From NCBI RefSeq assembly GCF_000308535.1, contig NZ_BAFW01000010.1, forward strand, positions 1 to 32,145: 32,145 nt of DNA, given 5' to 3'. Positions 7,007-15,124 of the stretch are shown here, one piece after another. The notes below the pieces were generated by a model. It saw only the letters and a list, made by a program, of their open reading frames with translations. It was not told the origin of the DNA and did not search any database. Made by a program: the position numbers and the translations under genes. Numbering within the stretch: the first letter of the stretch is position 1; every line of letters starts with the position of its first letter. The DNA is from Nocardia cerradoensis NBRC 101014 (lineage in GTDB: Bacteria > Actinomycetota > Actinomycetes > Mycobacteriales > Mycobacteriaceae).

Positions 7007-8550
7007 GAGATCTCCTCACGTAGTTGCCGCTTGAGTACCTTGCCGGCGGCGCTGTAGGGCAGCCGGTCCCGGAACTCCACGAATCGCGGCACCTTGAAAT
7101 TGGCCAGGGTCTTCTTCGCGTAGGCGATGACGTCGTCTTCGGACAGGTCGGTGCCCGCCCGGCGCACGATGTAGGCCTTGCCCACCTCGCCCATCCGCTC
7201 GTCCGGCACGCCGATCACCGCGGATTCGGCGACGCCGTCGAGCCGGGCCAGGGTCTGTTCGATCTCGGCCGGGTAGACATTGAAGCCGCCGGAGATGTAC
7301 ATGTCCTTGAGCCGGTCGGTGATCTTGAGATAGCCGCGCTCGTCGAGAATGCCGACGTCGCCGGTGTGCAACCAGCCCTCGGCGTCGATGGTCTTGGCGG
7401 TGGCCTCGGGATCGTCGAGGTAGCCGATCATCACGTTGGGCCCACGCAGCAACACCTCGCCGTGATCGCCGATGCGCACCTCGAATCCGGCCATGGCCGC
7501 GCCCGAGGTGTTGGCGATGGTCTCCGGATCGTCGTCGGGCAGGCACATGGTGCCGAAGCCGGAGGATTCGGACAGGCCGTAGGCGGTGACGACCACCTCG
7601 AATTCCAGTTCGCTGCGCATTCTTTCGACCAGCACCACCGGTACGGTCGCCGCGCCGGTGACGGCCACCCGCAGGCTGCTCAGATCGAAATCGGCGCGGG
7701 CGGGATGTTCCAGGATGGTCTGGTAGATCGTCGGCGGGCCGGTCAATACGGTGATGGCCTGTTCCTGCACCATCCGCATCGTCTGCGGCACGTCGAAGGT
7801 CGCCTGCGGGACGATGGTCGCGCCGGTGACCAGGCAGGCCAGGATGGCCGCCTTGTAGCCGAAGTTGTGGAAGAACGGCGGGATCACCAGATAGCGATCG
7901 GAACTGTTGAGCGTCGACCGCTCCACCCAGGCCCGCACCACATCGAGCGCCTGGCGCTGGGCGACCAGCGTGCCCTTGCTGCGGCCGGTGGTGCCGGAGG
8001 TGAACAGGATGTCGGCGATGTCGTCGGGCTCGACCGATTCCGCGCGGGCGATCACCTTCTCCACCGGCGTCTGCGCGGCCAGTTCGGGCAGTTGCGACCA
8101 GGCGATGGCGTCGTCGTAGGCCGATTCGCCCTCTGCAGGCACGACGATGACCGTGCCGACCGCCAAATCCGGTGCGGCGGCGCGCAATTCCGCGAGGCGC
8201 TGCCTGCCCAGGAACGGATCGGCGATGAACAGTGCCTTCGCGTCCACCCGGGCGATCACGTCGGCGGCCTCGTCGGCGACGTAGCGGGTGTTGAGCGGGA
8301 CCAGTGCGGCGCCGGTGTAGTGCGTGGCCAGCGCGGCCACCACCCAGTGCCAGGTGTTGGGTGCCCAGATCGCGATCCGATCGCCGCGCTGGATTCCGCG
8401 CGCGATCAGCGCCCCGGCCGTCTCGCGGACGGCGTCGAGTAGTTGCGCCCAGCTCAGGTGCACCTCGCCGTCGCTCACCGCCGGCGCATCGCCGTGGATG
8501 CGCGCGGCTTCGTGCAGGGCGAGAGGGGTGGTCTGCACAGGGGGTGTCAC
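7003..8550 (-). CDS. fadD3: HIP-CoA ligase FadD3
   Basis: This 515-aa member of the ANL adenylate-forming family has the P-loop TSGTTGRSKG (184-193), YGLSE, GWLHTGDVG, and the C-terminal catalytic lysine at 504 in AAGKVLKRQLRE. FadD3 in M. tuberculosis and Rhodococcus makes HIP-CoA from the steroid-derived propanoate HIP, ATP and CoA, the committed step of ring C/D degradation. Identification rests on the family motifs plus its place: first gene of the fadE31-33 operon, divergent from fadE30, with one KstR2 operator in the 141-bp gap. The start is at 8550; the next in-frame starts lack better support. It is expected to be induced when HIP-CoA, the known KstR2 ligand, accumulates. Confidence 0.9.
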   Translation of the reverse strand: MTPPVQTTPLALHEAARIHGDAPAVSDGEVHLSWAQLLDAVRETAGALIARGIQRGDRIAIWAPNTWHWVVAALATHYTGAALVPLNTRYVADEAADVIARVDAKALFIADPFLGRQRLAELRAAAPDLAVGTVIVVPAEGESAYDDAIAWSQLPELAAQTPVEKVIARAESVEPDDIADILFTSGTTGRSKGTLVAQRQALDVVRAWVERSTLNSSDRYLVIPPFFHNFGYKAAILACLVTGATIVPQATFDVPQTMRMVQEQAITVLTGPPTIYQTILEHPARADFDLSSLRVAVTGAATVPVVLVERMRSELEFEVVVTAYGLSESSGFGTMCLPDDDPETIANTSGAAMAGFEVRIGDHGEVLLRGPNVMIGYLDDPEATAKTIDAEGWLHTGDVGILDERGYLKITDRLKDMYISGGFNVYPAEIEQTLARLDGVAESAVIGVPDERMGEVGKAYIVRRAGTDLSEDDVIAYAKKTLANFKVPRFVEFRDRLPYSAAGKVLKRQLREEIS

Positions 8551-8661
8551 GTCGTCCTCGTCTTCTACACGCTGGTCGACGGGCCGAGCAGCCGGTTTCT
8601 CCGGCGTGGTGACGGCTCGGTCCGTCGGTCGATTCGCGCTGCAGAGCTCACCGCCCTACAA

Positions 8662-8675
8662 AGCAAGTGCTTGGT
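8662..8675. promoter_or_regulatory. KstR2 operator between fadD3 and fadE30
   Basis: AGCAAGTGCTTGGT fits the published KstR2 consensus AnCAAGnnCTTGnT exactly. It lies 16 bp before the fadE30 start and about 110 bp before fadD3, so a single site may control both divergent transcripts. A nearly identical sequence recurs at 29016-29029. Confidence 0.9.
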
Positions 8676-8691
8676 AGGTTACTCTACCGGA
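8675..8691 (+). promoter_or_regulatory. fadE30 -10 region, leaderless or near-leaderless start
   Basis: Two overlapping TANNNT boxes follow the operator: TAGGTT (8675-8680) and TACTCT (8680-8685). The second ends 6 nt before the GTG at 8692, the spacing of leaderless actinobacterial genes. No Shine-Dalgarno sequence is evident beyond a short CCGGAG. Which box is used is not decidable from sequence. Confidence 0.55.
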
Positions 8692-9975
8692 GTGAGTGCG
8701 ATCCAGACCCCCGATTCCGCCGCCGGCGCGGATGCCTCCGGCACGGCGGCCCCCGGTACGGAAAACGCGGCCGACCAGGAATTCCGCACCGAAGTGCGGG
8801 AATGGCTGGCCGAGAACCTGAACGGACAGTTCCGCGAGCTGCGCGGGCTCGGCGGGCCCGGAAGCGAGCACGAAGCCTTCGGCGAGCGACTGGAATGGGA
8901 CCGCCACCTCGCCGCGGCGGGACTGACCTGCCTGGGCTGGCCGGTCGAGTACGGCGGCCGGGCGGCGACCCTGCGCCAGCAGGTGATCTTCCACGAGGAA
9001 TACGCGAGCGCGAACGCCCCGGCGCGCGTCTCGCACCTGGGGGAGGAGCTGCTCGGGCCGACCCTGCTCGCCTTCGGCACCGAAGAGCAGAAACAGCGCT
9101 TCCTGCCCGGCATCCGCTCGGTCACCGAACTATGGTGTCAGGGATATTCCGAGCCGGGGGCCGGTTCGGACCTGGCGAACGTGTCGACCAGCGCCCGGCT
9201 CGACGGTGACGAATGGTCGATCAACGGCCAGAAGATCTGGACCTCGCTGGCGCATCTGTCGGACTGGTGCTTCGTCATCGCCCGCACCGAACCCGGCTCG
9301 ACCCGCCACCACGGCCTGTCCTATCTGCTGGTGCCGATGAAGCAGCCCGGTATCGAGGTGCGCCCGATCATCCAGCTCACCGGGACCGCCGAATTCAACG
9401 AGGTGTTCTTCGACAACGCCCGCACCGCCGCCGACCTGGTGGTGGGCGAGCCCGGTGCGGGCTGGCGGGTCGCCATGGGCACCCTGACCTTCGAACGCGG
9501 CATCTCCACCGTCGGCCAGCAGATCCGCTTCGCGCGCGAACTGTCGAATCTGGAAGCGGTGGCGAAAGCCAATGGGGCGCTGGTGGATCCGGCCCTGGCC
9601 GAACGCATCGACCAGGCCTGGGTGGGATTGCGCGTCCTGCGCGCCCACGCCCTGCGGACCCTGGAATCGGCGCATCAGAACGTCGACGCCCGCACCGCCG
9701 CGGGCCAGGCCTCGGTCTCGAAGCTGTTGTGGGCCAACTGGCATCGCGGCCTCGGTGAACTGGCGATGGACGTGCTGGGCGCCGAAGGCCTGATCGCCCG
9801 GCCGCCGGTCGGCGGCACCGGATCCGCCCTCGATCCGCATCCCGCGGACGACCTGAATCAATGGCAGCGCCTCTATCTGTTCACCCGCGCCGACACGATC
9901 TACGGCGGCTCGAACGAGGTGCAGCGCAACATCATCTCCGAACGCGTGCTCGGCCTGCCCAGGGAAGCTCGCTGA
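8692..9975 (+). CDS. fadE30: acyl-CoA dehydrogenase FadE30
   Basis: The predicted 427-aa protein begins at a GTG just downstream of the KstR2 site; longer starts would run through the operator. About 27 low-complexity Ala/Gly/Thr residues precede the ACAD domain (EFRTEVREWLAENLNGQFRE). Family motifs are SEPGAGSDLANVSTSA, INGQKIWTSLAHLSDW and, at the end, GGSNEVQRNIISERVLGLPR. M. tuberculosis FadE30 acts on an early CoA thioester of the HIP propanoate side chain and starts its β-oxidation. The gene heads an operon with ipdF 46 bp downstream, as in mycobacteria. The N-terminal extension is the only unusual feature. Confidence 0.9.
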   Translation: MSAIQTPDSAAGADASGTAAPGTENAADQEFRTEVREWLAENLNGQFRELRGLGGPGSEHEAFGERLEWDRHLAAAGLTCLGWPVEYGGRAATLRQQVIFHEEYASANAPARVSHLGEELLGPTLLAFGTEEQKQRFLPGIRSVTELWCQGYSEPGAGSDLANVSTSARLDGDEWSINGQKIWTSLAHLSDWCFVIARTEPGSTRHHGLSYLLVPMKQPGIEVRPIIQLTGTAEFNEVFFDNARTAADLVVGEPGAGWRVAMGTLTFERGISTVGQQIRFARELSNLEAVAKANGALVDPALAERIDQAWVGLRVLRAHALRTLESAHQNVDARTAAGQASVSKLLWANWHRGLGELAMDVLGAEGLIARPPVGGTGSALDPHPADDLNQWQRLYLFTRADTIYGGSNEVQRNIISERVLGLPREAR

Positions 9976-10021
9976 CAACCATTGGCCGAAGCCACTATTC
10001 GGCCGTAAGGAAGGACCTACA

Positions 10022-10816
10022 GTGCCTGATCTCTCGGTTCCGCCCCAGCCGGTCTCCGGTCACGGGCTGCTCGCCGGCCGGGTCGCCGTGATCACCGCCG
10101 CCGCCGGTACGGGTATCGGGTCGGCCACCGCGCGCCGCATGCTCGACGAGGGCGCCGACGTGGTGGTCTCCGACTGGCACGAACGCCGGCTGAAGCAGAC
10201 CGAGGAGGAGCTGGCCGCGGAATTCCCGCAGCGCAAGGTCGCCTCGGTGGTCTGCGATGTGACCAGCACCGAACAGGTCGACGAACTGATCCGGGCCGCG
10301 GCGCAGCGGCTGGGCCGCATCGACATCATGGTCAACAACGCCGGCCTGGGCGGTGAGACACCGGTCGTCGACATGACCGACGAGCAGTGGGACCGCGTCC
10401 TCGACATCACCCTGAACGGCACCTTCCGCTGCACCCGCGCCGCGCTGAACTACTTCCGCACCGCCGGCCACGGCGGCGTGATCGTCAACAACGCCAGCGT
10501 GCTCGGCTGGCGGGCGCAGCACGGCCAGGCCCACTACGCCGCCGCCAAGGCCGGTGTCATGGCATTGACCCGCTGCAGTGCCGTGGAGGCCGCGGAACTG
10601 GGCGTGCGGATCAACGCGGTCGCCCCGAGCATCGCCCGCCACCCGTTCCTGGACAAGGTGAGCTCCACCGAACTGCTCGACCGGCTGGCGGCGGGCGAGG
10701 CGTTCGGCCGGGCCGCCGAGCCGTGGGAGGTCGCGGCCACCATCGCGATGCTCGCCAGCGACTACACCTCCTACATGACAGGCGAAGTCGTCTCGGTCAG
10801 CAGCCAGCGCGCTTGA
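10022..10816 (+). CDS. ipdF: short-chain dehydrogenase IpdF
   Basis: This 264-aa classical SDR has the NAD(P)-binding TAAAGTGIG (25-33), NNAG (105-108) and the catalytic Ser159, Tyr172 and Lys176 (HYAAAKAG). It starts at GTG 10022, preceded by a strong AAGGAAGG ribosome site. The segments NNASVLGWRAQHGQAHYAAA and AAEPWEVAATIA are nearly the same as I remember for M. tuberculosis IpdF (Rv3559c), and the neighbour fadE30 is conserved. The role from known biology is oxidation of the C-5 hydroxyl of 5-OH-HIP-CoA-type intermediates before ring D opening. It lies in the KstR2-controlled fadE30 operon. Confidence 0.92.
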   Translation: MPDLSVPPQPVSGHGLLAGRVAVITAAAGTGIGSATARRMLDEGADVVVSDWHERRLKQTEEELAAEFPQRKVASVVCDVTSTEQVDELIRAAAQRLGRIDIMVNNAGLGGETPVVDMTDEQWDRVLDITLNGTFRCTRAALNYFRTAGHGGVIVNNASVLGWRAQHGQAHYAAAKAGVMALTRCSAVEAAELGVRINAVAPSIARHPFLDKVSSTELLDRLAAGEAFGRAAEPWEVAATIAMLASDYTSYMTGEVVSVSSQRA

Positions 10817-10847
10817 GTGGAAACCTCTGCGAGAGGTATCCCCTGGT

Positions 10848-10942
10848 GGTTCTCGGCCCGCCTCGATTTTGGAGCGACGGAGGGAGGGAGCGCAGCGACT
10901 GACCGGAGGAGTGAAAAATCGAGGCCCAGGGGGCCGAGAACC
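10848..10942. repeat. long imperfect inverted repeat after ipdF
   Basis: GGTTCTCGGCCC (10848-10859) pairs with GGGCCGAGAACC (10931-10942), and CCTCGATTTT (10861-10870) pairs with AAAATCGAGG (10915-10924). The arms therefore total 22 bp, with a 1-nt versus 6-nt mismatch between the two stems. The 44-nt loop is purine-rich, with GGAGGG and GCGCAGCGACT runs. No U-tract follows. It looks more like a dispersed extragenic palindromic element than a simple terminator, though it may also end the fadE30-ipdF transcript. No gene fits 10817-11042. Confidence 0.7.
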
Positions 10943-11042
10943 CGCCGCAGCGAAGCGGAGGCAAAAAACACTGCCGCTGACCTCCCCTAGCTGTGCGATC
11001 CTGAGAACGTCCGGTTCCGACGGTTCGAAGGGACCACGACCC

Positions 11043-11777
11043 ATGGGTCTGGACGGTCGACAGGAAGACAACGACGCACTGGAACTCGAGTTGATCCGCG
11101 AGGTGGTGCTCGCGCGGCGGCGGCAGGACGAGATCGTGCTCGCCGCTCTCACCCTCGGCGCCGAATTGCTCGATCACGCTGGTGCGCGCGCGACCGCGAC
11201 GCGTGCCGCGCAGATCCTGCGTGCGCACGAGGTGGACGAGACCGAGGTGGCGCGTGATCCGCGTGCCGCGCTGCGCGCGGATTTGGCTCGCGATCGACGC
11301 CGGGTCCGGCGCATCGGCGCCGGGTGCGGCCCGGAGGAGTCCGATCCCGGCGGGGAACGCCGCCGGCAGCAGACCGCCCTGCTGCGCGAGGTGCGCGCCG
11401 ATCTGCTGGAGGTGGTGCGGCGCTGCCGCCGGTTCCGATTCGATCGCCTCGCCTTCGCCGACGGCATCGATCGGGGGCTGGCCGCGGCCACCGGCAAATT
11501 GGAGGGCGCCGCCGATCGCGACACCTATCTGGCGTGGCGGCGCGGCATCGTGCTCAAACTCAGCGAAATTCCGGAACCCGGCGGCCCGCCGCGGGCGATG
11601 GCGACCGTGGACGCGGGACCCGGCCGGGGGCCGCTCCTCGTGGAATGGGACAGCTGTGAGCGGCGGCTCGCGCTGGTGGCGCGGATGAAACGGGCCGGAA
11701 TCCCTCCGTCGGAGATCTGCGATCGGTTGCTCGCCGATCTGTCGATGTCCTCGCCGCTGCGTTATTCCATTCGGTGA
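11043..11777 (+). CDS. hypothetical protein of unknown function (244 aa)
   Basis: An ATG at 11043 opens 244 codons. The protein is Arg-, Ala-, Leu- and Glu-rich, predicted mostly α-helical, with no signal peptide, membrane segment or recognised motif. Residues about 70-110 are extremely Arg-rich (RDRRRVRRIG and similar). The C-terminal part (ALVARMKRAGIPPSEICDRL) has the look of a small helical recognition module, but I cannot name a family. It stands between ipdF and kstR2, where M. tuberculosis carries PPE64, so it is a lineage-specific insert in a conserved neighbourhood. It ends 13 bp before the kstR2 operator. A role in steroid metabolism is not supported. Confidence 0.6.
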   Translation: MGLDGRQEDNDALELELIREVVLARRRQDEIVLAALTLGAELLDHAGARATATRAAQILRAHEVDETEVARDPRAALRADLARDRRRVRRIGAGCGPEESDPGGERRRQQTALLREVRADLLEVVRRCRRFRFDRLAFADGIDRGLAAATGKLEGAADRDTYLAWRRGIVLKLSEIPEPGGPPRAMATVDAGPGRGPLLVEWDSCERRLALVARMKRAGIPPSEICDRLLADLSMSSPLRYSIR

Positions 11778-11790
11778 GCCACCACCATGG

Positions 11791-11808
11791 ACCAAGCAAA
11801 TGCTTGGT
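11791..11808. promoter_or_regulatory. KstR2 operator at the kstR2 promoter
   Basis: ACCAAGCA-AA-TGCTTGGT has perfect 8-bp arms around a 2-bp centre. It fits the KstR2 consensus with one deviation (A for G at 11800). It overlaps the kstR2 promoter, so kstR2 should repress itself and the downstream fadA6. Confidence 0.88.
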
Positions 11809-11810
11809 TG

Positions 11811-11816
11811 TATTAT
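11811..11816 (+). promoter_or_regulatory. kstR2 -10 box, leaderless start
   Basis: TATTAT is an almost ideal actinobacterial -10 hexamer. It is followed by 6 nt and then the GTG at 11823, so transcription should begin at or next to the start codon. This favours the GTG over the upstream ATG at 11787, which would put the operator inside the gene. Confidence 0.7.
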
Positions 11817-11822
11817 GGCCGA

Positions 11823-12482
11823 GTGACCGCATCCGAGGCCTCCAAATCCGCACGCCGCAACGAATTGCTCGGCCTGGCCGCCGGCCTGTTCGCCGAGCGC
11901 GGCCTGCGTGCGACCACGGTCCGCGATATCGCCGATGCGGCGGGGATTCTATCCGGCAGTCTCTACCACCACTTCGACTCGAAAGAGGCGATGGTGGACG
12001 AGATCCTGCGCGGCTTCCTCGACGATCTGTTCGGCCGCTACCGCGAGATCGTCGCCTCCAACCTCTCGCCGCGAGCCACCCTCGAAGCGCTGGTCATCGC
12101 GTCCTGTGAATCGTTCGACCGCTGGCATTCGGCGGTCGCGATCTATCAGGCCGAGGCCAAGAGGCTCAGTGACACACCGCGTTTCGACTACATCGCGGAA
12201 TACAACCGGGAATTCCGGGAACTGTGGCGCAATGTGCTCACCGAGGGTGTGCGCGACGGCAGCTTCCGTCCCGAACTCGATGTCGAACTCGCCTTCCGCT
12301 TCCTGCGCGACACCGTCTGGGTGGCGGTGCGCTGGTATCAGCCCGGCGGCCGCATCACGGCGGACACCCTCGCCAAGCAGTATCTGACCATCGTGCTCGA
12401 TGGGCTCACCAACCCCGAGAACCGTTCCGGCGCAGTCCATTCCGGAGCGCAGTCCGGCGCCGAATCCGGCACATCCGAATAG
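11823..12482 (+). CDS. kstR2: TetR-family repressor KstR2
   Basis: This 219-aa TetR-family protein has an N-terminal helix-turn-helix: FAERGLRATTVRDIADAAG, then SGSLYHHFDSKEAMVDEILR. These segments are almost the same as I remember for M. tuberculosis KstR2 (Rv3557c), and so is the C-terminal WVAVRWYQPGG. KstR2 represses the HIP gene set and is released by HIP-CoA. The start is the GTG at 11823 for the promoter reason given separately. The last 20 residues (from NPENRS) are a Ser/Gly/Ala-rich tail. fadA6 follows after 9 bp, with its ribosome site overlapping the kstR2 stop codon. The three matching operators in this window are its expected targets. Confidence 0.95.
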   Translation: MTASEASKSARRNELLGLAAGLFAERGLRATTVRDIADAAGILSGSLYHHFDSKEAMVDEILRGFLDDLFGRYREIVASNLSPRATLEALVIASCESFDRWHSAVAIYQAEAKRLSDTPRFDYIAEYNREFRELWRNVLTEGVRDGSFRPELDVELAFRFLRDTVWVAVRWYQPGGRITADTLAKQYLTIVLDGLTNPENRSGAVHSGAQSGAESGTSE

Positions 12483-12491
12483 GAGCGTTAC

Positions 12492-13679
12492 ATGTCCACA
12501 TCGTCCGATCGCCGCCGGTACGCACCGGTGCGCGAGGCCTACGTCATCGATGCCGTGCGGACGCCGATCGGTAAGCGCGGCGGTGCGCTGGCCGGTGTGC
12601 ATCCCGCCGATCTCGGCGCGGCGGCACTGCAGGGCTTGCTGGGCCGCAACGCCATCGACCCCGGCAATGTCGACGATGTGATCTTCGGCTGTGTCGACGC
12701 CATCGGCCCGCAGGCCGGCAATATCGCTCGCACGGCGTGGCTGGCGGCCGGATATCCGGAGGAGGTCCCCGGTGTCACGGTGGACCGCCAGTGCGGATCC
12801 AGCCAGCAGGCGATCAATTTCGGCGCCCAGGCCATCATGAGCGGCACCGCCGAGGTGATCGTCGCCGGCGGCGTGCAGAACATGAGCGCCATCCCTATCT
12901 CGGCGGCCATGCTGGCCGGTAAGGAATACGGTTTCGACTCGCCGTTCGTCGGCGCCAAGGGCTGGGACCACCGCTACGGGACCGGTGAGGTCTCGCAGTT
13001 CAACGGTGCGCAGTTGATCGCCGAGAAGTGGGACATCAGCCGGGAAGATATGGAGCGCTGGGCACTTCGCAGCCACGAACGCGCCCGCAAGGCCATCGCC
13101 GAGGGCGCCTTCGATCGCGAGATCGTGCCGGTCGGCGATTTCTGGATCGACGAGGGCCCGCGTGAGACCAGCCTGGAGAAGATGGCGGGACTCAAGCCGC
13201 TCAGCGAGGGCAGCCGCCTGACCGCCGCGGTCGCCAGCCAGATCTCCGACGGCGCCAGCGCCACCCTGCTGGCCTCGGACTGGGCCGTCGCCGAATACGG
13301 CCTGAAGCCGCGCGCCCGCATCCACCACGTCAGCGCCCGCGGCGCCGATCCGATCTACATGCTCACCGCGCCGATCCCGGCGACCAAGTGGGCGTTGGAG
13401 CAGACCGGGCTGACCATCGACGATATCGATGTCGTCGAGATCAACGAGGCCTTCGCCTCGGTGGTGCTGGCGTGGCTGAAGGAGACCGGCGCGAACCCCG
13501 ACAAGGTGAACGTGCACGGCGGTGCGATCGCCCTCGGACATCCGCTCGGCGCCACCGGCGCGAAGCTGTTCGCCACGCTGCTCAACGAGCTCGAGCGCGT
13601 GAACGGCCGCTACGGCCTGCTCACCATCTGCGAGGGCGGTGGCACGGCCAACGTCACCATCATCGAGCGAATCTCCTGA
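12492..13679 (+). CDS. fadA6: acetyl-CoA acetyltransferase-type thiolase FadA6
   Basis: This 395-aa thiolase has the nucleophilic Cys101 in VDRQCGSSQQA, His350 in GGAIALGHPLGATG and the second active-site Cys380 in CEGGGTANV. It also has the NEAF motif. AGGAG at 12481-12485 gives a good ribosome site, and the ATG lies 9 bp after kstR2, with which it shares a transcript. In steroid degraders FadA6 performs the thiolytic cleavage late in ring C/D breakdown, on the CoA diacid formed after ring C opening. All catalytic residues are present. A bidirectional hairpin terminator follows. In mycobacteria fadA6 lies close to ipdC; here about 11.8 kb separates them. Confidence 0.93.
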   Translation: MSTSSDRRRYAPVREAYVIDAVRTPIGKRGGALAGVHPADLGAAALQGLLGRNAIDPGNVDDVIFGCVDAIGPQAGNIARTAWLAAGYPEEVPGVTVDRQCGSSQQAINFGAQAIMSGTAEVIVAGGVQNMSAIPISAAMLAGKEYGFDSPFVGAKGWDHRYGTGEVSQFNGAQLIAEKWDISREDMERWALRSHERARKAIAEGAFDREIVPVGDFWIDEGPRETSLEKMAGLKPLSEGSRLTAAVASQISDGASATLLASDWAVAEYGLKPRARIHHVSARGADPIYMLTAPIPATKWALEQTGLTIDDIDVVEINEAFASVVLAWLKETGANPDKVNVHGGAIALGHPLGATGAKLFATLLNELERVNGRYGLLTICEGGGTANVTIIERIS

Positions 13680-13718
13680 GTCGCTTCGCCTTTCGGCCGA
13701 CACCGGTCCGGTGAAACG

Positions 13719-13749
13719 GAAGCGGCCCCGCGTATCACGGGGCCGCTTC
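13719..13749. terminator. bidirectional hairpin terminator between fadA6 and the lipase gene
   Basis: GAAGCGGCCCCG (13719-13730) pairs perfectly with CGGGGCCGCTTC (13738-13749) around a 7-nt loop. The two flanking genes converge here, at 40 bp and 19 bp from the hairpin. No long T-tract is present. Confidence 0.8.
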
Positions 13750-13767
13750 GCATAGGTCCGTCCGGGC

Positions 13768-15084
13768 TCAGATCACCGGGTCCAGCGAGTTGCCCGGAGC
13801 GATGGCACCGCAGTTGGCCGGTGCCGGCCGGCCCGCGAACCGGTCGTTGAGCCAGAGCAGTGCCTCCGGCAGCCACGCGATGGTCGACGGGGTATGGCTG
13901 AGCAGGTCGTACTGCCGATACAGGATCGAGGAGTTCCCGGTGTCGCAGTACTGCCGGGCGAGGCTGCGGACATCGCCGGCGACCATCACGCCGTCGCCGG
14001 GCCCGGACACCGGCTTACCGTTGTCGGTCCCTTCCAGCACGCCGTTGGCGCCCTGCCCGATGAGCATCGGAATCGTCGGCGTCGGCGCCAGTCCGAGGTC
14101 GACCTTGCGCACCGCCTCGACGAACGGCGCCACGCTGTTGGGATCGGCGTACTCGGGCTTCACCATCTGCGCCCAGGTCAGACCCGGGTACTGGAACAGC
14201 ACATTGGCGATGGACGCGTACTGCATCTTGTTCAGGATCTCGGTGCCGAGCGGGCTCATATAGGGCGAGAAGTCGATGTCGTAGGAGCGGCCGATGCCGA
14301 TCACCGCCATCGCCGCCACTCCGGCCCAGCCGAAGCTGCCGTCGATGTAGCGCAGGTTGCGCGCGGGGTTGACCAGAACGCCACCCTCCGCCGCGCCGAC
14401 CAGCTGCCGGTCGACATCCGGGGCGTAGACCGGCGCCAGTGCCGCGGCCCAGTTGGTGGCGATCGCGCCGCCGGAATATCCGAACAGCGCGATGCGGGTC
14501 TGTTCGTTCAGCCCGATCTGCGCCGAGTGGGTGGCGGCCCGGATCGAGTCGAGGGTGTTCATCCCGTACTCGGGACCTGCGGCGAAATCGGCCGCCTGTC
14601 CTTCGGTGTCGGCGACGATGATCGTGTAGCCCTGCGCCAGCAGCGGCGCGACCAGCTGACCTTCCACATTGTTCACCGCGCCGCCGAAGGACACATTGCC
14701 GGCGACCGACCGCGACGGCCCGTCCTCGGGATTCAGTGAATCGTAGAACGACTGGTAGGCAACGGCTTTCGCGGGATCGACGCCGGTCGGCGGCAGGAGT
14801 ACGGAGGTGACGTTCACGGCCGGTCGCTGCTGGGCGTCGGTCGTGCGGTACTGCAACTGCACCGCCGTGACGGGCGTCGGGATACCGGCGAAGTGGTACG
14901 GCATCGTGCGGGTCTGTAACACGGTTCCCGGGGCGATCGAGGACAGCGGCGCCGCGCCCGTGTACTCGTAGAACGAATCGGATGCCGCATCCGCACTCGG
15001 TGCGAGACCGGTCGCGGAGCCGACGAGCAATGACATGGCCGCGACGGCGGTCGCGATCTGAAGGACGGCGCGTCCTCGTTTCAC
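13768..15084 (-). CDS. secreted lipase/esterase, LIP (secretory lipase) family
   Basis: This 438-aa α/β-hydrolase begins at GTG 15084 with a GAAGGGGA ribosome site. Residues 1-34 form a Sec signal peptide: basic start, hydrophobic core, cleavage probably after ADA or ADAA at 33-34. The nucleophile is Ser204 in GYSGG. The general layout, with NNVEGQLVAPLLAQGYTIIV and the C-terminal Cys pair (QYCDTG, ANCGAI), matches fungal-type secretory lipases that are common in Nocardia and mycobacteria. It would hydrolyse acyl esters outside the cytoplasm. It stands alone between two terminators or promoters, so it is not part of the fadA6 or cyclase transcripts. A role in freeing steroid esters is conceivable but unproven. 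Confidence 0.88.
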   Translation of the reverse strand: MKRGRAVLQIATAVAAMSLLVGSATGLAPSADAASDSFYEYTGAAPLSSIAPGTVLQTRTMPYHFAGIPTPVTAVQLQYRTTDAQQRPAVNVTSVLLPPTGVDPAKAVAYQSFYDSLNPEDGPSRSVAGNVSFGGAVNNVEGQLVAPLLAQGYTIIVADTEGQAADFAAGPEYGMNTLDSIRAATHSAQIGLNEQTRIALFGYSGGAIATNWAAALAPVYAPDVDRQLVGAAEGGVLVNPARNLRYIDGSFGWAGVAAMAVIGIGRSYDIDFSPYMSPLGTEILNKMQYASIANVLFQYPGLTWAQMVKPEYADPNSVAPFVEAVRKVDLGLAPTPTIPMLIGQGANGVLEGTDNGKPVSGPGDGVMVAGDVRSLARQYCDTGNSSILYRQYDLLSHTPSTIAWLPEALLWLNDRFAGRPAPANCGAIAPGNSLDPVI

Positions 15085-15104
15085 CAGAGTCCCCTTCTAC
15101 CCGA

Positions 15105-15124
15105 ACCGGACATCTTCGTCCGGT
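15105..15124. repeat. short perfect inverted repeat upstream of the lipase gene
   Basis: ACCGGAC-ATCTTC-GTCCGGT has 7-bp arms and a 6-nt loop, 20 bp upstream of the lipase start. It could be an operator or a 5' leader hairpin of the lipase mRNA. Confidence 0.4.

Noticed and set aside
4289..7057. A 922-codon plus-strand open frame
   Set aside because: It runs antisense across fadE32, fadE31 and the crotonase. The minus-strand genes have clear family motifs and tight operon spacing.
11787..11822. Upstream ATG of kstR2 at 11787
   Set aside because: It would put the KstR2 operator and the TATTAT box inside the coding sequence. The GTG at 11823 fits the promoter and the known protein N-terminus better.
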